This document shows positions 23,525-35,529 of a stretch of DNA of 64,000 nt, piece by piece. The stretch covers positions 89,352,486-89,416,485 of the forward strand of contig NC_084487.1 of assembly GCF_030035675.1 (NCBI RefSeq), written 5' to 3'. The stretch is from Rhineura floridana. Lineage: Eukaryota; Chordata; Lepidosauria; Squamata; Rhineuridae. Position numbers and translations under genes: made by a program. Each line of letters begins with the position of its first letter. Position 1 is the first letter of the stretch. The notes beneath the pieces were generated by a model. That model did no database searches. It worked only from the letters and a program-made list of their open reading frames with translations, and had not been told where the DNA came from.

Positions 23525-24630
23525 GACGTTGAGTCCCTAGTGAGATGAGATCAGTGCATATGACAGGATTTTCTGCATACTATTTTGATCCCTGTTGGTT
23601 TTGAACTCTGCCCACCCTGGTCTCCAGGCACCCACCAACTCAACCCATATAAATGCATTGGAATGTTAGAGGCTGCACAGGAGCTTTCCAGGCTCTCAAT
23701 TCTATGGATGGATTGAATAAGCTTTGTTCCATTCACCCACCCACAAAGCAGATGGAATATGGTGTGAAAGAGTTCCATGCCAATTTCACTCCTGCAGTAG
23801 CATAGTCAGCTGGTCTAACTTGCATGGGCCATGATCCCCTACACACCCTCATTCCATCTGCACTGAGAAGTCAGTGGGGAACCACCAATACTGTCATGTT
23901 TGTGAGAAATAGTTTAGCTGAAAGAACACATTTGATTCTGGGAAGATTTCCTTTGTAGGTGCGCCTTCAGGATTGGACTACTTGTCTAGATTTTTTTGAG
24001 TTTCTGATTAGCTGAAGCACAAAACCCAGTTGTGACCTAACTGTTGCTGAAACCATCCTCTGATGGGTAGATTTGTCAAAATTTGCTATTGCTAGCAGAA
24101 CATAAAACTAACAAAACTGTGGTTGAATAAGCAGGAATGTTTACAGGGTGTTCTGGCTTGCTTCAGAGGATTCTTATATTTAGAACATTCAAACCAGTTC
24201 TGACTTCTCAAAGCCTCACAAGAAAATGTGTTACCTATTCTACATCCCAGGCCTAGTAAACCCAATAAGGTACCATACTAATGCTCCATTTAAAAAACTC
24301 TGTACCTTCTTAATGGGACTTTCATATGTCTTGATATGTGTCTAAATTAGGTGTTCCCAAACTCCACCAAGACGTGTTTTCAAGTGATCCATGGGAGCGG
24401 GGCAGGGTTGGGAACCAATGGCCTAAATCACTAGCTTATTCTCCAGCTAAATAATGAGCTGTCCTGAAATGGTTTAAGGATGTCTGAATATTCTTGTGAT
24501 GTTAAACAAGGGGGCTGTTTGATGTGTCTTTGCAGTCACTCTTGGGGAAAATGAAGAGCAAATGTTGCCCAAGGGCAACCAGTTGCTTGAGGAAAACATA
24601 GATACTTGTACTGTGTTTTGCAGTTACATG
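23525..24630. other. Intergenic, nothing firm
   Basis: No gene recognised. A short block near 24350-24425 starts GTGTTCCCAAACTCC and ends GGGTTGGGAACCAATGG, weakly like an eroded hAT-type MITE. Confidence 0.35.
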
Positions 24631-24634
24631 GGGG

Positions 24635-25110
24635 CAGCAAGAATGGATCATATTACACCAATCCTTAGAACTGTGCACTGGCTGCCTATTAGCCACCACA
24701 CCCAATTCAAAGTATTGGTGTACAAGATCCTATATGACCTGGGACCCAAGTACTTAAAGAGCACCTCCCCTGATAACCCCTGTTCTGTGCTCTGTGGGGC
24801 AGTGGCATAGGGATGGGTCTTTGTATGGAACTCCCTCCTCATGGAATTTCAATTGAGCCTACATTGCTGATGTTTCAGCATTGCTTAAAGATATATTTAT
24901 TGTGCCAGGCATTTGGTGGCTAGCTGTAGAACTCAAAAGGGAGAGCTTTCACGGCTGCATTTTTAAAAGTCAGTATTGATTTGCTGTAATTTTAATGATT
25001 GCTTTATATTTATATGATGTTATGACACTTGGATGGTTTTAGGACTGTTAGCCAGTAGGAGGAAAAGCAGGATATAAGTACAATTAATAAATATAATTAA
25101 TAATACATAA
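24635..25110 (+). mobile_element. L2-clade LINE fragment
   Basis: The + strand encodes MDHITPILRTVHWLPIS, then QFKVLVYKILYDLGPKYL, the thumb/C-terminal region of L2 ORF2. It ends in an AT-rich tail with AATTAATAAATA repeats near 25080-25110. The frame is broken and the copy is old. Confidence 0.75.
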
Positions 25111-25114
25111 AGTA

Positions 25115-26812
25115 TTGAATATTAACCACATTCTGCAAAGGTAATGCAGTGTGCCTTCCCTTCTCAGTGATTTCTTACTCTTCTCATCTACAAGAACAAT
25201 TCAGCATTCCAGGTAATCTAACCTAGATGTGACATGAATTTGCATAATATTAAGTCATAAGCTTTGTGATGCCCAGGTGACCAGAGCCAGTAGCCAGGCA
25301 ACCTGAGCAGAAACCTAGGGTATCCCTCCATGGCAAAGGGACCCATTAACATCAATTTGTGCTTTATGACATGTCAGAGCTGAGCTATGGACCATCAAGA
25401 ATTAAACCTTTGTAGGTGGGGACCCAAGTCAGGACTTTAAGAGACTTATTATGTCAGTGTTGAAAGGCACTGCTGGCATTCTTGTACATTCCAGCAAGGG
25501 ATGATCTGAATGATGTGCAAACATTTACAAATTAATAGTGAATTCATTGCATTACACTGGCTCCCTCCATCAGTTTTTAAAACCTGTAAATTCTCAACTC
25601 ATATAAATCACTGTAGCTCAAATGAAGTTAACAAGTCTGCTCAGTTTTACTCCAGCACAGGCTGGGTCCATAAAATGTAGAATGAGAACAAACAAGGTTG
25701 CAGTGTGTTGGATATGCTTTTTCTGGACTTGAGTAAGCCTGAAATAATTTGGCCAAGACGTGTAGGGATTCCAAAGGCCAATCAAATTATTGTTATGACA
25801 AGCAGTCTTTGATAAGAACTTGACAGAGATAGATTTTCATTCTGTTGCCCTTAGATGCTCAACAAATAAATGCACATACAGCTTGCACCTGCATTACAGG
25901 ATCCAAAAGACAATGGGTCTGCAGGAAGCAGTAGCTTAATTCTGCCTTCTCACCATTGTTTGGGGTTTCTTTTTTCTGCACAGGAAGCAAATTATTCATA
26001 TTACTGATTGAGACAAGTGAACTTTCAGAGCTGTCAAAGGAGAGAGGCAATGAGAAGCATTTTTGTAAAGGCCCGGAAATATGGGAGGGGCTGTAATCAA
26101 ACTGACTGCACAGCTTGGCCAAGAAACTTCAAAGACTGGGGAACAGTTCAAGACTCACAGCTAGAGATGAACCTATGTGCTAGGAACACAGAGAAGTGAG
26201 GGTTTGGGAGAAAGCTAAAATGAACATCTTTGGAACATCTATCTGGAAGTTTACAAACAGCAGCACCTGGGTAATTTAAAAAGTTTTAAAAGTCACAAGC
26301 CCAATCACTGGGACAAAGTTTGTTAATCCCTGCAGATAGATTGCATACATAAATAAAAGTGGAGGGGGGGACAGAACTAAGTTTGCCAATATTTTTACTT
26401 CCAAAGCTCTTGTGCCTTTAACATGGGTGGGCAACCCACACCCACAGGCTGTATGTAGACCTCGGCTACTCATCCTGGGGCCTGCAAAGTCCCAGTAAGC
26501 CCCACCCATCTTTCTCCACTGCCCAGCTGATTAGCATCAGCTAGGTGGCAGGGAATAGATCCCTTTTCCAAGCTGCTAACAGTAGCATAAGGACAGCAGT
26601 CTTGTGTAAATTTGGAGCACTGGGGTTGGAGGAGGGAGGCTTAACCACTCCCCTGCAGTGCTTCCATTCCAGTGAAGATTGCTGTCCCCACACTGCTAAT
26701 CAGTTTAACAGCTACATATGCTCAAATTCATGAATCGTCATTGCTAGTGTATAGATGATACAGTGACGAAAGAGCATCAGGAACTTAATTTCTACGTGTA
26801 CATCAGTCATCT
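25115..26812. other. Intergenic, nothing recognised
   Basis: No gene, RNA or well-bounded repeat recognised. Positions 26420-26720 are GC-richer and may be an old transposon remnant. Confidence 0.35.
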
Positions 26813-26813
26813 G

Positions 26814-27223
26814 TAGAGATGAGGGAGAAATCTGATTCAATTTGCATTTCAAGACGAACCTACCTAATTCAGAGTTTCCAAGACAACAGACGAACCAAAA
26901 CACAGCCAGCTTCGAAATCCAACATTCTCTTAAATTTGCAATGCAGTTCTCCAGACACCTAACGTGTGCAAAAATGCATATATTGGGATAATAAAAGTGT
27001 GCACAAAAATGCATACAAAAAGGCATTATATTAAGGAACATGGTTCTGCAAAAATGGGTATATTTGGAAAACTGGCATGAAAGCATGTGTAGATGAGGGA
27101 AAATTTGCATAAGGACTTTAAAAAACACACACACATGCAACTCATATGAAAATGTGGAGAACTGAAGACTGGAAACATGAGAAATGGAGAGAAACCCATA
27201 TTGACAGAGTCACCCATCCCTAG
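26814..27223. mobile_element. Probable hAT-like non-autonomous transposon
   Basis: Left end TAGAGATGAGGGAGA pairs with the right end, whose reverse complement is CTAGGGATGGGTGACTC. The interior has imperfect repeats of a GTGCAAAAATGCATA-type unit (near 26967, 27000 and 27045). No transposase. Target-site duplication not clear. Confidence 0.5.
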
Positions 27224-27224
27224 T

Positions 27225-28185
27225 TGTCCATCATGCGGTTATTAAAGCTACAGCAGTTGTACCTACCATGGGATTGGTGTGCTCAGGTTGAACCAAGCAG
27301 GTGAGGAAGGGTAGTTGGGTAGCTGATTGCACAAATGAAATCTGAAATGGACCTCTGAGAAATATGCTGTATCTTTCTCCAGCCAAACACTGGATGAATT
27401 GATGTTTGCACCGGGCCAAAGCCTGAGGAACCCATTCCTAACATGATGGAACGTTTGAAGACCATATCATTTTTGTGTTCTGAAACAAAGGAGTAAGAGT
27501 ACAGCCTTGTTCTGTGGTACCCAATATTAATTCTGATCTCTAACCTCTCCCCCAAACAAAAATAATGTATACATAATTACATGTGCAAAAATGTGATGGA
27601 ACATATCAAGCACATTTGTAAAACATTTAAATTGGAAGTTATCTGGGAGTCAGATAATGCCCATGGCAGATAAAGGCATGCATTCTGAAATCACTTGGGT
27701 GATTACCTGAGTGGGTTTTTCACTCACACAGAACACACAGCCATCATATGAGGCAGTTTCCCAATTCATATGCTAGTGGTAGAAAGCACATATTTAGTTT
27801 GCCTCCATGCATTCATACAACACGTGGAAAGGGAAGGGGCAGGCACACCTATACCAAAGACCCACCCCAAAGTCTCCATCAGATCTTCACATGTTGAGTG
27901 GGAAGGGGAATCTTTGTACATTTAGCTGCATTATCAGGGCTTCAGACAAACATGCAAAGATTGCCCATTCAGACCTTTCAGCTCAGTGCACAAAGGTTTG
28001 ATGGTGGAGCCAGTATGTACTGGGAGCTAACACACCCTGCTCCCTCCTCTATACATTATGAGACCGCATGGAAGCAAATGACTCAATAGGGTTACTGACA
28101 TTTAAACTTGTGTTTGCCAGCATGGAAATGACACAACCTTCAAATAAGAATGGAAGCAGGTGGGGATTAGGTCCAGGTTGGTTCA
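27225..28185. other. Intergenic, nothing recognised
   Basis: No feature supported. ORFs are short and without family resemblance. Confidence 0.35.
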
Positions 28186-28189
28186 TACA

Positions 28190-28650
28190 AGGAAAGGTGG
28201 TCCTTGAGATATTGAGGTCCTGAGCTGCATAAGGCTTTATATGTCAAAACCAGCACTTTGAACTGAGCCTGGAAACTTAATTGGTGGCCAGTGCAGCCAT
28301 GCCAGAATTGGCATTATAAGTGTGGACTGACCTACCCTGGGCAGGAACTGTCTTCAAAGGCAGCCCCACATATAATACACTGCAGTAGTCACATGAGCGC
28401 CTGCTCGTGAATAAGGGCTCTGCATGATTGGGACACCTGAATAACAGCAGCCTATTTCATCTGCTTAGCTGAACATACCTTTTTTTCACAATTCCCTCCT
28501 CACAATCTATCCAGCAAGCTGATGATCATGGAGAATGACCTTTCCATTAGCTTCAGAAGTTAACCAGAAGTTAACCCCTGATATACCCAGTTGATCACTG
28601 CACTCTGCAAGTGAAGGCCTCCTCTAGATACAACTCATCAGGATGTCCAC
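28190..28650 (-). mobile_element. Old L2-clade LINE fragment
   Basis: Antisense L2 landmarks occur in the same order as in 7960-8200: the stretch around 'aaccagcactttgaactg' (28239-28256), GGTGGCCAGTGCAG and 'aatacactgcagtagtcac'. No open frame remains. Confidence 0.5.
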
Positions 28651-28654
28651 TCCA

Positions 28655-29895
28655 CTCAATATAGGAAGGAGACCTTTAGTGTTGTGACACCTCCTCTTTG
28701 AATTCCCTCCCTTTAAATATTAGACAGGTGCCATCTCCGTTATCTTTCCAACATGGACTGAGATTGATGGGGCAGGGCCATTTGCCCTAATGGCTCCACT
28801 AGTGAGTGTCGTACTGCCTCCAATACCAGGGGTACCCAGGTATAGCCACCATGACTAATAGTTTCAGCTAATGCTGTCTTTCCCCCCTTACCTTCTTATT
28901 AACAATAACCAACATGTTGAAGAAACATGGCACTTTTGCACAGAAACCCCAGCTACTATCTGCACTTTGGGAGAAGTTTGTATTGCACCGTTCTTCAAAA
29001 GAGGGTTGCCTCAAGCAGTGTTTTGTCATGAAGGCTTACATAAATGGTCATCAAGGCTTACATAAACGGTACTGGAAAGACATGCTATGTCTTGTTTCTG
29101 CCATCTGTGGATATACTAATCCAAATACATAAAGCCACCCCACATGTACTCACTGTACTCCATCTTCAGAAAGGGCACTGTACCATGCAGACCATTGCAA
29201 CATGTCCAAAGGAGAATTTGTACATGGAGGTTTTGTTGTAGTGGTGAGACTCTTCTCTGCCTAAATTCCTACCTTTCATATTTTTCTCTGCTTTCATGAG
29301 GAATGTTCTTGTTTTCTCCTGCAACTAGATATACATTCTTGGGTAATATAGATAACCTATTTCTTACATCCTGCAGAAAAATTCTCTAGACTTAAAGCCT
29401 GATAGGGCTCTTGCCCTATCCGGCAAGATTTCAAGGTTCAAATGGTCACATCTCTTTCAATGCTTGGATGCCAGAGTCCAGATGTGCAAGACACTTCATA
29501 AGAAAGTCATAAGAACTGTCTTGCTGGACCTTTTTTGCCATTTTTACTACTCATTGTTACAAGTGGGCCACCATGAAATTGATGAATGAAGAGGGGAAAT
29601 TGGCCTCAAGAGTCCACCAGGGTGCATCCACTTCCCTTATTATCTTTTAAACTACAAGAGGACACATTCCCTGCATTTAAACTTAAATCTCTGGTGGTTG
29701 AGGAAGGAACTAAGTTCAAGGTGTCCATGTGCAGTTTAATAGATCTAGGGAGAAACTGAACTCACATGCTGACAGTAGAGAAGGCTCACTAGTGGAGGAT
29801 GAGCCATCCAGTGTTTGAGGCAGGGAGACTTTTTTGTTTCATCACAGTAAGTGCCCCCCAAAGTGCAGAGGCTTCCCAGCCCCCATAGGATGGTG
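28655..29895. other. Intergenic, mostly unassigned
   Basis: No gene. Positions 28665-28760 may be an eroded sense L2 scrap. A small tandem duplication lies at 29027-29070. Confidence 0.35.
29027..29070. repeat. 2 x 22-bp tandem duplication
   Basis: Units CATGAAGGCTTACATAAATG-GT and CATCAAGGCTTACATAAACG-GT lie head to tail with two mismatches. Confidence 0.85.
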
Positions 29896-29899
29896 GATG

Positions 29900-30215
29900 T
29901 TCACTTAGGCTGTAAACACACTAGTTGCCAGATCAAAGTGTTTCCATTAGCCACACCTGGAGGGGGAACAGGTTAATCTGCCCATCAGTTGCAAAATCTC
30001 TTTGAAGCTGAATTTTAAAAAAAAGCACTCAAGCTGCTTCTAGCAAGATTTATTTATTTATTTATTTATTATTTCCTCCCAGCAGGAGCCCAGGGTGCCA
30101 TTTACAGTAAAAAGGGGCAGGGTCTGACTAGCGTCGTATGCTCCTGTTTTCAGAAGAGAGAGGTGGAGATGCACTGGAACCGGCAGAACAGTGAGTGAGT
30201 TTCTACCCTTATATG
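29900..30215 (+). mobile_element. Unclassified interspersed repeat, copy 1
   Basis: Shares long collinear similarity, on opposite strands, with 54650-54910. Shared landmarks include 'agccacacctgg/cagggg', 'tctgcccatcagttgcaaaa', 'tttacagtaaaaaggggc' and 'ggcagaacag'. It begins GGCTGTAAACACACTAG, reminiscent of a DNA-transposon end. A LINE tail (30047-30098) is inserted in it. Confidence 0.6.
30047..30098 (-). mobile_element. L2-type LINE tail nested in a repeat
   Basis: ATTT-repeat tail plus CCTCCCAGCAGGAGCCCAGG, absent at the same place in the second repeat copy (54650-54910). It is therefore a later insertion. Confidence 0.6.
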
Positions 30216-30219
30216 ACAG

Positions 30220-32230
30220 AAAGTGAAAGTGTCTGCTCAAACATACCAGTAGCGGCTAGATCTGCTATGCAGATTACATAGCCCATCCTGGACCCTGCAA
30301 TGATCCCATCAACTGTGTGTGTTGTTAAAAAAGGACTCTGGGAAAAGCTGGTGCAGGCTCCAAACATGGGATGAAGTGAAACAAAGACATGGTTACATTA
30401 TTAATTTACTGGCTTCAAACTATTAAGCTTCCATGGCTTCCCATGAAACAACCCTACAGAAAGTCCTGTAAAAGAGCCAACAAAGGACTCATCCATACGT
30501 CCATTTAATCAACACTGTAAGCCCCTTGTGTCTCCATTAATTCACCATCGTCCATAAGACATTGCCTGCCATCACAGATTTTCTCATATTATATCCGGAT
30601 TTTTCCTACCCATCACAAAACCACATAATTTTGCTATTCCAATTAGCAACTGCTTCAGCATAAGGTTCCTCTGACATCTTGTGCTGGGTTTGGCAAGAGG
30701 GGTAGTCCATGAGTAGTACTCCCATCCACTGACCATGCCTCCTTCTTGCTCCTTACCTGCTTTTCGTATTTCCTGCACTGATTTCTGCCACTTCCTACTT
30801 GCTGCTGCAGGCTATGCAATTAAACTGATTTTTCTCCCAAACACACCATACAGCTATTTTTTTTTAAAGCATAAAACATCTACATACTGCCATCATCCCC
30901 TTTCATGTGCAGCCAATAAAATCTATTTTTCTAATTTTAAGGAAGCTTAACACTTTAAAAAGTGCACACAAGAAAGACTGCATTGCTATTTTTTTGTGCT
31001 GGAATGATGACATTTTAAAGCCCATCCTTGATACCCCTGTTGTTGCTTTGTTATGGAGTGGTGGCATACAAATGTCCACTCCGATCATATTTTATAACAC
31101 AAACTTTTCCATTTGGAAAATGCCTATGCTGTCTTGATTCCCAATTCGTGTACCCTTTTCTTGGGGGGGGCACCAATTAAGCAGTCCTTTAGATTTATTT
31201 GTAAAATGAGTATTTATGAACCTTCACATTGCTAGTTTTACACTGAAATGATTACTTTCAAAAAAATCAGCCTTGAGACACTGGGGGGGGACCTTTCTAT
31301 GGACATCACCGTTTTGCACCCATTGCCTTGATTTCTATAGTATTTTAGGGAGCCAGCTAGGCATCTCTGGTTTTCAGCACCTTCTTTTACAGCCCACAGG
31401 GAGGTCAGTTACAAGTTTAAATGAAGGAATCAGAGGAAAACTGCATGCTCCATTGCAAACAATTATAACAGTTACAGGAGATCAAAGGAGAAATGCAATG
31501 GTTCTGTCAGCAGGCAGGTTTACTTCAGCATTACATTCAAATTTTGTGTGCTTCTGAAGGGCAAAGCAGCAGAACCTGCCCTTTGGAGGAGTATATGTGG
31601 CAACGAAATATCTAAGCCCACATGTGCATGTATTAAGCAATTTGAAACTGTACATTTACGCACTTCCTGGGGGGTGAGAATGAAGAGCACGTGATAGAAA
31701 ATAGACAAATGGGGAACAGACAGGCGGAGCTACATGAAAAAAGTGAATTACTTTAAAATTTCCCACATCCATAGGCACTGACGGGAAACAAAATAAATCC
31801 AAGCGCAAACTGCTCACATTTGGACACCAAATTGACAAATCAAACAGCAAAAATGTGGATTTTGTGAGTATGGATGGATGAGCCCAAAGAATTCTCAGCA
31901 TTGTCAAAAATAAAAGTACAATTCCCAAGATCCTGTTGTCGAAGGCACAATGGTTAAAACTGAGTCCTGGTTTAAATGCATAGCGTCAAAGTAATCACAG
32001 ACCCTATGCTAGAGGGCCAAGATCCACCAGCCAAACCCAGGTGCAGATGGCATGTACATAGAATTAAAAGAATTCTGCCTCCTGGAATTTGTTTCGAGTG
32101 CCAGAACGGAACAAAATTCACAGTCCTTCCATGCAGAAATCCACTCCAGATTACTCCAAGCATTCTTCATTTTAAAGAGTTTTTTGGGAGGGGACAGACA
32201 TTTTGTTGCTGCTATTTTTAAGAGAAGGAC
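30220..32230. other. Intergenic, nothing recognised
   Basis: AT-rich, no gene. Several 60-94 codon ORFs here have no family resemblance. Confidence 0.35.
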
Positions 32231-32234
32231 AAAA

Positions 32235-32428
32235 ATCCTGAGAAGCCTAGGAAGCTGCCCTATACTGAGCAAGAAAACTGATCTAGAATTGTCTACAAAG
32301 ACTGACAGCACCTCTCCAGGGATTCAGACAGGGGACCCTCCTTCCCAGCCCTACCTGGAGATGCTGGGGACTGAATCTTGGACTTTCTCCATGCAAAGCA
32401 GTTGCGCTATCACTGAGCTACTCTCCTT
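32235..32428 (-). mobile_element. tRNA-derived SINE with CR1-like tail
   Basis: On the - strand the head at the right reads GTAGCTCAGTGATAGCGCAA (box A), then GATTCAGTCCCCAGCATCTC (box B region). The tail at the left is CTAGGAAGCTGCCCTATAC in + orientation. Same family as 14566-14757. Confidence 0.75.
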
Positions 32429-32585
32429 CCTTGCCAGTCTTTTGTCCCCCTCTGCCATCTGCCATCTTCTCCTTCCCTTTGCACATTCATACAGAACTAT
32501 CAACATGCTTTTATTGCACCTTGTAACAAAATCAGAATTATTTATATGTTTAAAACCGGTTTGAATTTGTCTTCCGGTAACCAAG

Positions 32586-32925
32586 TGTTAACAGAATGTT
32601 AGTAGTGCAGACGAGATGGGAGTGACAGCTGGGAAGGGGTGTGGGAGTGAGAATTCCAAGGGGAGTTTTGAAGAGAAAAGCTGTTGGGGTTTGGCAGTTA
32701 GAGACAGATTAGACTAGAGATCAAGAAGAGAACAACTAGTTAGAAGGGTTGGGGTTCTGGGGAGGATTTCATTGGGTTTAGTGGGGTAGGATAGGTAGGT
32801 ATGATAGGGACAATAACAACTGATTCATTTATTATCACATTCAGTATCTTGTATATAATAAAGCTTATTTGTTTGATTCAAAATCCCATGTATCAAGTTT
32901 GGTCATCAGTGCTACCATGCTAAGG
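32586..32925 (+). mobile_element. Possible solitary LTR (fossil)
   Basis: A block starting TGTTAACAG and containing 'gtatataataaagcttattt' near its right side has the TG start and polyadenylation signal expected of a retroviral-type LTR. No second LTR or internal region was found, and terminal duplications are not clear. If it is an LTR, it is an old solitary one. Confidence 0.25.
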
Positions 32926-32949
32926 TCTTGTTCTGTACCTATACCTATA

Positions 32950-33167
32950 CAGTAGGGCCCTGGTTTTCAGTGGCCCGCTTTGCGGCGTTCCACTAATATG
33001 GCAGCTTTCAATTAGAGTAAGGCCCCACTCATATGGCGCTTGTTCCGCTTTTACTGTGTTTTTCAGGCGTTGGGCGCCATTCTATTGAATGAGTTCCGCT
33101 TTTCAGCGAGTTTCGCTTTTAGGCAGGGGTCTGGAATGTAACCCGCCGTATGAGTGGGGCCCTACTG
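32950..33167. mobile_element. Tc1/mariner-type MITE
   Basis: Begins CAGTAGGGCCC and ends GGGCCCTACTG, perfect 11-bp terminal inverted repeats flanked on both sides by TA (32948-32949 and 33168-33169). The 218-bp length, TA target and CpG-rich non-coding interior fit a mariner-class MITE. Confidence 0.9.
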
Positions 33168-33459
33168 TACCAATTGGACAGACAGATAACACCAGTGGTC
33201 ACCTTTTGGGGGGAAAGCGGTGGGGCTGAAGCGTGGGGTTCAGGGGGCATATCTGACTCAGGCTGAGGCAGCATTCCTGGGGATGTGCTGATCCAGGCAT
33301 TTGGGAATCAGGAGGTAGTAATCCCAGAGACACAGGAACATAATCACATTGTGAGCTATCACTGCTTTCTGGAGTTGGTGGAATATTTATGTTTTAATTT
33401 GGAGAGAGTCCTATATGTTTTAGCTTCTTATTGCGTCCAATTGTATTGTACATCAACGT

Positions 33460-33800
33460 CTGCATTGGCTTCATTTTTAGACCCAGTTCAAAGTGCTGGT
33501 TTTGACCTTTCAAGTCCTTCCTGGCTAGAAACTAGGGTGCCTGAACGACTGCTTTTTTCCACATGTATTTAACATGACCATGAGATCTTCTTTGGAGGCT
33601 CTTTTACAGGTGCCTCTGCCAGGTGAAGTACAGAGGGAGGCTGCTGAAGAACTGGTGGCACAATGATTGTGGAATGCCCTCCCCAGGGAGGTTCACTTTA
33701 GCACCTAATTTCTTATCTTTGGCAGGCAATTTTTTAAATTATTTTTCCAGACCATTTAATCTAATTTTGCTTGAAATTGTTCTTACTTTCTGCTATTTAG
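33460..33800 (+). mobile_element. Old L2-clade LINE fragment
   Basis: The + strand gives TQFKVLVLTFQVLPG and, after a break, LWNALPREVHF, both from the C-terminal L2 ORF2 region. Heavily eroded. Confidence 0.55.
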
Positions 33801-33825
33801 TCTTTGATACTATTTTACATATTTA

Positions 33826-35287
33826 TTCACTAATAGGCAAAAAAAAACCTTGCAGTTTAAGAACTTACCTATAGCCCACAGATATTTCTATCAAACCTAA
33901 AAAAGCAAGAAAATTGGGCAGCTATAGTGAATGCACCAGGAGAGCAGGAGACCTGACCTCCTCTTTGAGCTATTGGACTGCCCTACAAATCTGTAAAAAT
34001 GCAAACACAATTTGGGTTGGTCTTTCACAGTCCCATCCACTTCCTGTGTAGCTTGGAACAATTTGGTAACATGTGCCTCTGAGCATATGGGGAGTGGTAA
34101 CAACACCTGCACTCAGGACTGCATCTCCAAAGATGGAGAATAACATTTTTGTATGTGTGTTGGTGTTCTTACTTTGCTGCTTTCCTGTGTTACTACAGTT
34201 TCTATAGAGCATCTAATCTAGACATTTATATTTCTCTCATTATTCATCCTAGAAATCTGTGTCAAATTTATTTTTATTAATTTCAAAGCCTTTTGATTGG
34301 TCAATGTCATACGATGGTTTAGTCAGCCTTTTGTGTTTCAGACTGGATATTCTCTTTCTATCTTGGATGCATTAACAGTTGAATCTAAAACTACAGTTTG
34401 ATGTAAAATCAGACCGATTACAATATGTTGCTACTTAAGCAATGAATCTAGTTGTTGGAAAAAAAACAAACTTGGCCTGCCCAAGATGCATGTGTTCAGC
34501 CTGCTATGCTTAAACCACTCCATTTAAGGAAGGGTGGCCATGGTCAATTAAAAACGTACAGCACACCTAGAATTTTGCTAGAATATATTTCACCTCCCAC
34601 TGTTTTATCTTGTGCAAACTGAGACACTCCTCATGTCCACTGAAGACTATTCTGCAGAATAGTCAGTGCCATTATTCCACAATTGTTTTTGGAGGGGTTT
34701 TTTAGTGTAAATTATGCAAAGTGTTGCGGTACTTCACATATTCACAGAAACAGAAGCAAAAGAAAATGATTTACTATAGGAAACTTCACTAAAATTGCAA
34801 AGTAAATCAAGCATATTTAAAGTTACTATCTGAACTATATTAATTGTCTTAATATTGTTGCTTCCTCCCTGCTAAAACAAAATCAACACAGCACATGTCT
34901 TGTTTCTGTCATTTTTACAAGTCTGTAGGGCAGTACAGAGAGCCAGTGTGGTGTAGTGGTTAAGGTGTTGGAATACAACCTGGGAGACCAGGGTTCAAAT
35001 CCCCACATAGCCATGAAGCTCACTGGGTGAGCTTGGGCCAGTCACTGCCTCTCAGCCTCATGAAAACCCTGTTAATAGGGTCGCCATAAGTCGGAATCAA
35101 CTTGAAGGCAGTACATTTACATTTACATTTAGGGCAGTACAATAACTCAGACAGAAGGTCAGGTCTCCTGCTCCCCTGGTACATTCACTATAGCTGTCCA
35201 ATTTCCCTGCTTTTTAAAGTTTGATAGAAATATCTGTTGGCTGTAGGTATGTTCTTAAACTACAAGGGTTTGTTGCCTATTAGTGAA
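33826..35287. mobile_element. Non-autonomous DNA transposon with ~170-bp terminal inverted repeats
   Basis: The left end TTCACTAATAGGCAA and the exact inverted copy at the right end (TTGCCTATTAGTGAA) begin arms that remain similar for about 170 bp (33826-34001 against 34910-35287, allowing for the SINE). TTA on both sides (33823-33825, 35288-35290) may be a 3-bp target-site duplication, as in PIF/Harbinger elements. The interior of about 0.9 kb has no transposase ORF. A SINE sits inside the right arm. A short internally deleted relative lies at 10480-10605. Confidence 0.8.
34938..35130 (+). mobile_element. Sauria-type SINE, full length
   Basis: The tRNA-derived head has box A GGTGTAGTGGTTAAGGTGTT and box B GGTTCAAATCCCC. 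The body is followed by the Bov-B-type tail GGGTCGCCATAAGTCGGAATC and a TTTACATTTACATTT end. It is flanked by a perfect 11-bp target-site duplication AGGGCAGTACA (34927-34937 and 35131-35141). The insertion splits the right inverted arm of the 33826-35287 transposon, so it is younger than that element. Confidence 0.96.
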
Positions 35288-35427
35288 TTACTATGCTTTT
35301 TAATCCAGGAGGTAAGAAATGGGATCCTGTGCAAGTTTGCTGAGAATAGATTGATCATTTGCATGCTTATTGAGTTCAATGGGATTTACTCCCCTGCAAT
35401 CATGTTTAGGATAGGTGAAAATAATCT

Positions 35428-35522
35428 GAGGGAGGGGCAGGGAGGGTGGAGCAGGGGGAAGGGGAAGAGAAGGGGAGAAAGGGTAGGGATAGCGAGGAAG
35501 GGGGAGGGAAGGGGAGGAGATT
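35428..35522 (+). repeat. Guanine-rich purine tract with G-quadruplex potential
   Basis: A strand-asymmetric stretch has about a dozen runs of three to five G separated by short A-rich spacers, far more than the four runs needed for a quadruplex. Nearby at 35800-35828 is a short TGTG/GAGA tract. Confidence 0.85.
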
Positions 35523-35529
35523 GGGTGAT

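Noticed and set aside
32052-32564. 170-codon ORF on the + strand
   Set aside because: Runs through an antisense SINE; no family resemblance.
33823-33831. CACTA-superfamily label for the 33.8-kb transposon because CACTA occurs near its end
   Set aside because: The inverted repeat extends two bases beyond CACTA (TTCACTA), and the matching TTA flanks fit PIF/Harbinger-type targets better.
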